Assembly (NCBI GenBank): GCA_951217055.1
Contig: OX578284.1
Coordinates: 48,397,177 to 48,461,176 of the forward strand
DNA: 64,000 nucleotides
Source of the DNA: Gerris lacustris
Lineage: Eukaryota; Arthropoda; Insecta; Hemiptera; Gerridae
Direction: 5' to 3'
In this document: positions 59,623 through 64,000 of the stretch, piece by piece
Layout of the letters: the number at the start of each line of letters is the position of its first letter
Position numbering within the stretch: position 1 is the stretch's first letter
Notes under the pieces: generated by a model
What the model saw: the letters and a program-made list of their open reading frames with translations, nothing else
Told to the model about the DNA's origin: nothing
Database searches by the model: none
Translations under genes and position numbers: made by a program

Positions 59623-61454
59623 AAGAATGACTTCATCTGCCGAAGTAGGCCATGTGAAGTGTGCTGTAGTTTAAACTCTATGCTCTATGGAGAAGCATAG
59701 AAAAATAACTACAATAATGTTTACAATTATTATTAATATACATTAGGGTATACCTTAAAGCATAAAATATTTATTTTATCTCTATATTTGGTGTGTGAAT
59801 AATCTTAGCTGAATATATAGAAAAAAAATTACTCATTTCTATAAATTCAGTCTAATATGTAGAGAGAAAATTTTGTTTTAGATTCGAATAAGATTTTAAT
59901 AAATTTACAATTTGAAAGATTCTCCTGATTTCAATAAAAGTTTTATTTTTAAGTATATTTTTCCCCCCTTTTACCCTAAATATAGTCAGTCTTAAAATAA
60001 ACATATCTAGTTTGATTCCTAGAGAATTGAGACATGATTACTTTTAAACTTTTGACTCAAAAGTTTTGGGAAAAATCCACATGACAGAAAAATCTCCTTT
60101 TTTTCATTTTGGTTACAGCAATCTCTGCATTTGAAACTTTTTATTTTACAATCTAATAATACTAAAAGAAGTAAATAACATAAAATTATCTTTCCAATCG
60201 GGGCAAAAGGAAACTAAAAAGTGGAGAGATAGTTTCATACTAATATAATAAATATTAAGTAGACTAAGACTAGTTTCATACTAATATAATAAATATTAAG
60301 TAGACTAAGACTTTCAAAAAGTATGGTTGAGTGGTGTTTTTATACGTTGAGCTAGCTATACGGCGAGCCACACTATCTGATGAGGGAAGATTTAGTGTGT
60401 AGGGTTGTAGTATAGCTGTGTCTCTTGAGAGGTTTGGATATTTACTGTTCACCTGTATAAATAGGTACTTGTTGCTATCATTGTCATGTGAAAATTTAGA
60501 GTGAAATTTAGAATTTGGTTACATTTTACATTGTTTTAAGTAAAAGATTGTAAATGGTTAGTAAGGTGAGGTAAATAAAAAAGGAATAAAGGTATAGATA
60601 TAATCTAATAATAAGAATTCTTTTACGGAGAGTGGAACTCAGTTATAAAACATATTCTTGGGTTCATCGAACTAACCCCGCAGAAATAAGACGTATTTTC
60701 CAACTCCTTATACCCTCAGGCAGAGTAGTGCTATAGACACTCAGAAACTTTTTAGAGCTGCTTTAGAGAAAGTTTCTTATATTTCTCTTCGGGCACAGTT
60801 GGTAGACCAAAAGTATTCCATGTAAGACGTTCCAGTACAGTACAACAACTTAGTAAGTGAGATGGAGTTTTGGTCTTTTTCCAACACAACTAGAAGTGTT
60901 AGATAAAACCAAGACAAAATACGAGTATAAGTCATAAAATCTCCTGTAGCACAGCTTTAATTTTATGGAAAGCTAATTCTATACTTTGTTTGAAATGAAA
61001 AACATATAATATTTCCTCTAAAAATAATCTTACATAAAAGATGTTATAGATTGCCTTCATTCTGAACTGTCAAGCAGATTCCCTGAAAAATAAAAGACGA
61101 ATTAGGAAAACTCTTCCAGTGGCGATTGAATCTTACTGGGTGTTGGTCCCTACATAGGGCCTACAATAATTCTATGCATCTCAATCGCTTTAAGTCCCCA
61201 CTCTGATCTGCAATAATTCCACGTGTCTCAGTGGAAGAAAGTCTTTACATATGGACCTACAAACGCGAAGTTGCTATTATCATAGAAATCTAGTGCTTCT
61301 ACTTATGTCATCAGAAGCGAATGCCAAGATAGCGAATAAAGATGTCAAATTGAAGATAATACATTTTTTTTTACAGATAATACATATTTTTTAATACATG
61401 ATTCTTACAGGGAAGTAAGGTACTCTTCTTACACAGAAGACAGGCACATACCTA
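59623..61454. other. No gene recognised
   Basis: Contains the 41-base tandem duplication at 60231-60312. 60640-60850 is less AT-rich but has no frame with a motif. Confidence 0.35.
60231..60312 (+). repeat. Perfect 41-base tandem duplication
   Basis: agtttcatactaatataata and its following 21 bases occur twice back to back without a mismatch (60231-60271 and 60272-60312), which indicates a recent event or an assembly duplication. Confidence 0.9.
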
Positions 61455-62115
61455 GTTTTAATTATAATATCTGCTGTCTTTTTAAATTACGAGTATATTA
61501 ATAATTGAAGATAGCAAGTTGTTCTTCATGTTTGTATGTAGAAAGGGTCATAAAATTATTGCTTAATAATCTTTGTAACCAATTATGTCACAGTTTTATT
61601 TAAGGCGATCCCTAAGGTCGCTAAGGTCGCCCTAAGGCCCATAGATAAAAAAAAAGAAAACAAATTCAAATTAATTTAGATAAGTTATTATATCTATTTA
61701 AAGACCATCAAATCAAAACAAACATATATTATTATATTTATTGGAAAAATTGTAGTTGCCTTAGATTAGCAATAACAAATAATTTCATGGAGCGTCTTCG
61801 GGACACTACTCGATTATAAAATAATAAAAAATATCTGCGGTCTTTATATTATATTACAAGTATATCAGTAATTGGAGATTGCCGTAAGTTCTTTATGCAT
61901 GTAGAGTAGGTTATAAAATTATTGCTCAGTGCTCCTTGTAACCATTTATGTTACTGTTTTATTGAAGGTAGTATTTGCCGTCTTTTTAAATTATATCAGT
62001 AATTTAAGATATAAAAGTATAAAAGATGAAAGCAGATAAGTTCTTCATGCATATAGAATAGGTATTAAGATTATTACTCAATGATCCTTGTAACCAATTA
62101 TAAGTTACATCGTTA
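61455..62115. repeat. Three-copy degenerate tandem repeat, about 140-150 bases
   Basis: Copies at about 61460-61600, 61820-61963 and 61965-62115 share atctgc.gtcttt, aagttcttcatgcatgtaga, aaaattattgctcaatgatc and cttgtaaccaattatgt. About 220 bases of other sequence separate copies one and two, including aaggtcgctaaggtcgccct. Confidence 0.7.
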
Positions 62116-62699
62116 TAGGGTAGAGCCAGCAATGTATTTTTTGTTTTTCGAAGTATAAGACATTATTACTTTTTGAACCCACATTTTCTGTATAGTTAAA
62201 CTCCAATTATTGGGTTGGCTTTCTGTTAGATGCAAACGGTTAGTCTGCCATTCCTATTAAGTTTATTGCCCTTCTGTAGTCTTGGAAAATTGCCGTTATA
62301 TTTGCCAAAACCTTAAAATAATTTATTTCTCAGATATCTAAGTTTATTGGTGCGTGTTCCCCCAAACCTCTAGGAGAATACCAATAAGGGTGTGAATATT
62401 GGCTTGGGAATTATGGCAAGTATTCTCCAGAGAGGAATTTTAGGGACTAGACCTGAGCAACCCCATTTCTTCCAATAATGTCCAAACCATGTGGCCTCAG
62501 CAAATTCAATAATGGCGAATGTCTTATAATTTTCGAGTTTGTAGGCGAGGATAGCTATTTGCCCAAAACATCCCTTAGATTGAACTTTTATATTCTTTTC
62601 GATTATGTAGTTCTTTCTACTAAGGTATTAGTTCGGTTTATATGTTTTGTTTTTTCTTCTAAAATAAAGTCAGACCCTATAAAAAAAAAAATAGTATTG
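62116..62699. other. No gene recognised
   Basis: The 79-codon frame 62478-62717 has no motif and runs into the next family A copy. Confidence 0.3.
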
Positions 62700-63290
62700 C
62701 ATCTCAGCTTACCGTAAGTAACGGCAGCTGTGTGATCGTTCTGAAGAACGAAATTTTTTTGTCTCCAATTTTATAAATTCCAAGACAGAAATCCGTCTGA
62801 AACGGATCAGGGAACATGATTAGTTCCGTGTTCGTCTATCAGTGGTTATCCGGGTGTTGTCTGCCACTCAATTTTTGCAAACCCACATATCTCAAAAACT
62901 ACTTTATTGAGGTGTAGATGGTAGGTCATAATTAGCCAGTTGTTGGTCCCATATAAGTTTCAACCTTCTGGAAACATTTGTTTCTTTTTCAGATGCTCAC
63001 ACACATACGTTTATTTTCACCTACATCTTCAAAAGTACTCATCTGATTTTTATGAAATTTGGATGATTTGCCAAATGTAGCCCGCAAATAGCCCTACATT
63101 CATTTCAAACCTCTGCGCTGCTTAAAATTTGCTAAATTGATACTTGAATTAATTTAAAACGATTTTGAAAGATTGATAAAACGGGGGGGGGGGGGGGGGA
63201 ATATAATAAATTTGACAATAATAGACTGTAAAAGTATAAAGTCATCAGAGTATACGAAATAGGATGTGCCGCACAAATTGGCTGACTATT
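62700..63290 (+). mobile_element. Family A, near full-length copy
   Basis: It starts tctcagcttaccgtaagtaa and ends caaattggctgactatttc. It carries a poly-G run of about 17 at 63184-63200 near the simple-sequence region. It lacks part of the distal block. Confidence 0.8.
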
Positions 63291-63734
63291 TCATTAAACT
63301 ATCGCTCGGAGGAAACTCGAAGGGTATATTTTATTGCTTTTTTTTAAATACCCTTATAACTAAATATAATAAAAAGAATATATCTTCTGCTTAAGAGTGA
63401 TTTTATCACCTCCAGAACGAATTTAATTAAGACAGGCTTAAACTACAAAGAGCTGTGGAGGGGAACCAGGTGTCCTTTTATGCAAAACGGATTTTATTGC
63501 ATTTCTCCAGTACCTGTTTTCCGAAGCACGTGTGCAAATAAACCATCGACCTAATTGTGATTGCATTACTTAAATCCAGATTTTTTTTTTTTTTAAATGT
63601 AGATTTTATGTAGATGATGTTGTTTATAAAAACAATCTGCCAATATGTAGTTATAATTATTAATAATACCTATCTTAGGGTCCAACGAAAGCAGAAGGTT
63701 AGCATACTGGTAACAAGCCTGGAATCGGGTCTAA
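63291..63734. other. No gene recognised
   Basis: AT-rich sequence with a poly-T run at about 63581-63593. Confidence 0.3.
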
Positions 63735-64000
63735 TTTTCAGGATTGAGGAATAAGAGCTTGGTTAAGGATGACTGAAGGACAAGTGCTACGGCGAAGAGC
63801 GAAGGTGACTTGCACACTTTTATGTTCGTTTATCTTTATCCTCCATTTCCTTAGCCAAGGTTCTAGGAGAAGACGGTGACTTTGTACATTATTAGATGCA
63901 GTTTGAGGATTCTTGTGTACAGAGAGGATACTCATGTCATCCGCGAAGGTGGCAAGAACCGAAAATGGATGCTGTGGAATGTCGTGGGTATAGAGGGAGT
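63735..64000 (-). pseudogene. Jockey-like LINE reverse-transcriptase fragment
   Basis: Reading from the right edge on the minus strand, the frame gives LYTHDIPQHPFSVLATFADD, then MSILSVHKNPQTASNN, EPWLRKWRIKINEHKSVQVT and LNQALIPQS before a stop (63740-63738). The FADD motif is the reverse-transcriptase active site. The PWL.KW.IKIN..KS..VTF pattern is characteristic of Jockey-type LINEs. The usual LG.x.D..L.W region does not follow in frame, so the element is cut off or frameshifted at about 63735. The N-terminal part lies beyond the window. Confidence 0.85.

Overview
This window looks like AT-rich, intron- and transposon-laden genomic DNA from an insect. A beetle is possible, but the sequence does not settle the order. 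The reasons are one spliced chitin-binding (peritrophin-type) gene, the absence of bacterial-style gene packing, long (TA)n and homopolymer tracts, and dozens of remnants of small DNA transposons, LINEs and tRNA-derived SINEs. Apart from that gene and a few LINE fragments, the open reading frames are chance or repeat-encoded.

Left part (1-24.6 kb): no supportable gene. It holds a mariner-type MITE (2015-2149), a fold-back element with a second repeat nested inside it (2208-3291), a GC-rich MITE (4213-4541), a 33-bp minisatellite (5.2-6.2 kb), a near-perfect palindrome (9595-9717), TWA-flanked MITEs, and a hAT-type element inserted in one of them (14896-15693). It also holds a family of about 0.5-0.7 kb repeats here called family B. 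Two stretches (about 10.17-10.34 and 11.54-11.85 kb) are CpG-rich and apparently single-copy, and could be regulatory.

Middle (24.6-34 kb): a nested insertion in which a tRNA-derived SINE sits in a 5'-truncated LINE, which sits in a copy of a dispersed repeat here called family A. There are also other family A copies, a 12-bp minisatellite carrying a small retroposed insert, a LINE C-terminal remnant, a duplicated transposon-protein relic, and an array of GGCTCGCTGCGCTCGCC-like motifs.

The gene (34.8-39.4 kb, minus strand): exon 1 encodes the first ten residues, the start of the signal peptide. A 3.56-kb intron follows, then exon 2 encodes the rest of a 319-residue secreted chitin-binding protein. 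The intron is packed with mobile elements: two inverted family B copies, a second copy of the 9.6-kb palindrome, and a 72-bp tandem array of palindromic units.

Right part (39.4-64 kb): fold-back repeats, including one with arms of about 0.5 kb at 46.5-48.1 kb. There is an array of about eleven degenerate copies (51.1-52.1 kb), three- and four-copy tandem repeats at 57.4 and 61.5 kb, more family A copies, a perfect 45-bp palindrome, and the reverse-transcriptase part of a Jockey-like LINE running off the right edge. I did not find a new multi-gene system. The most unusual signals are the paired palindromes whose two arms have changed together, and the palindromic 72-bp array.
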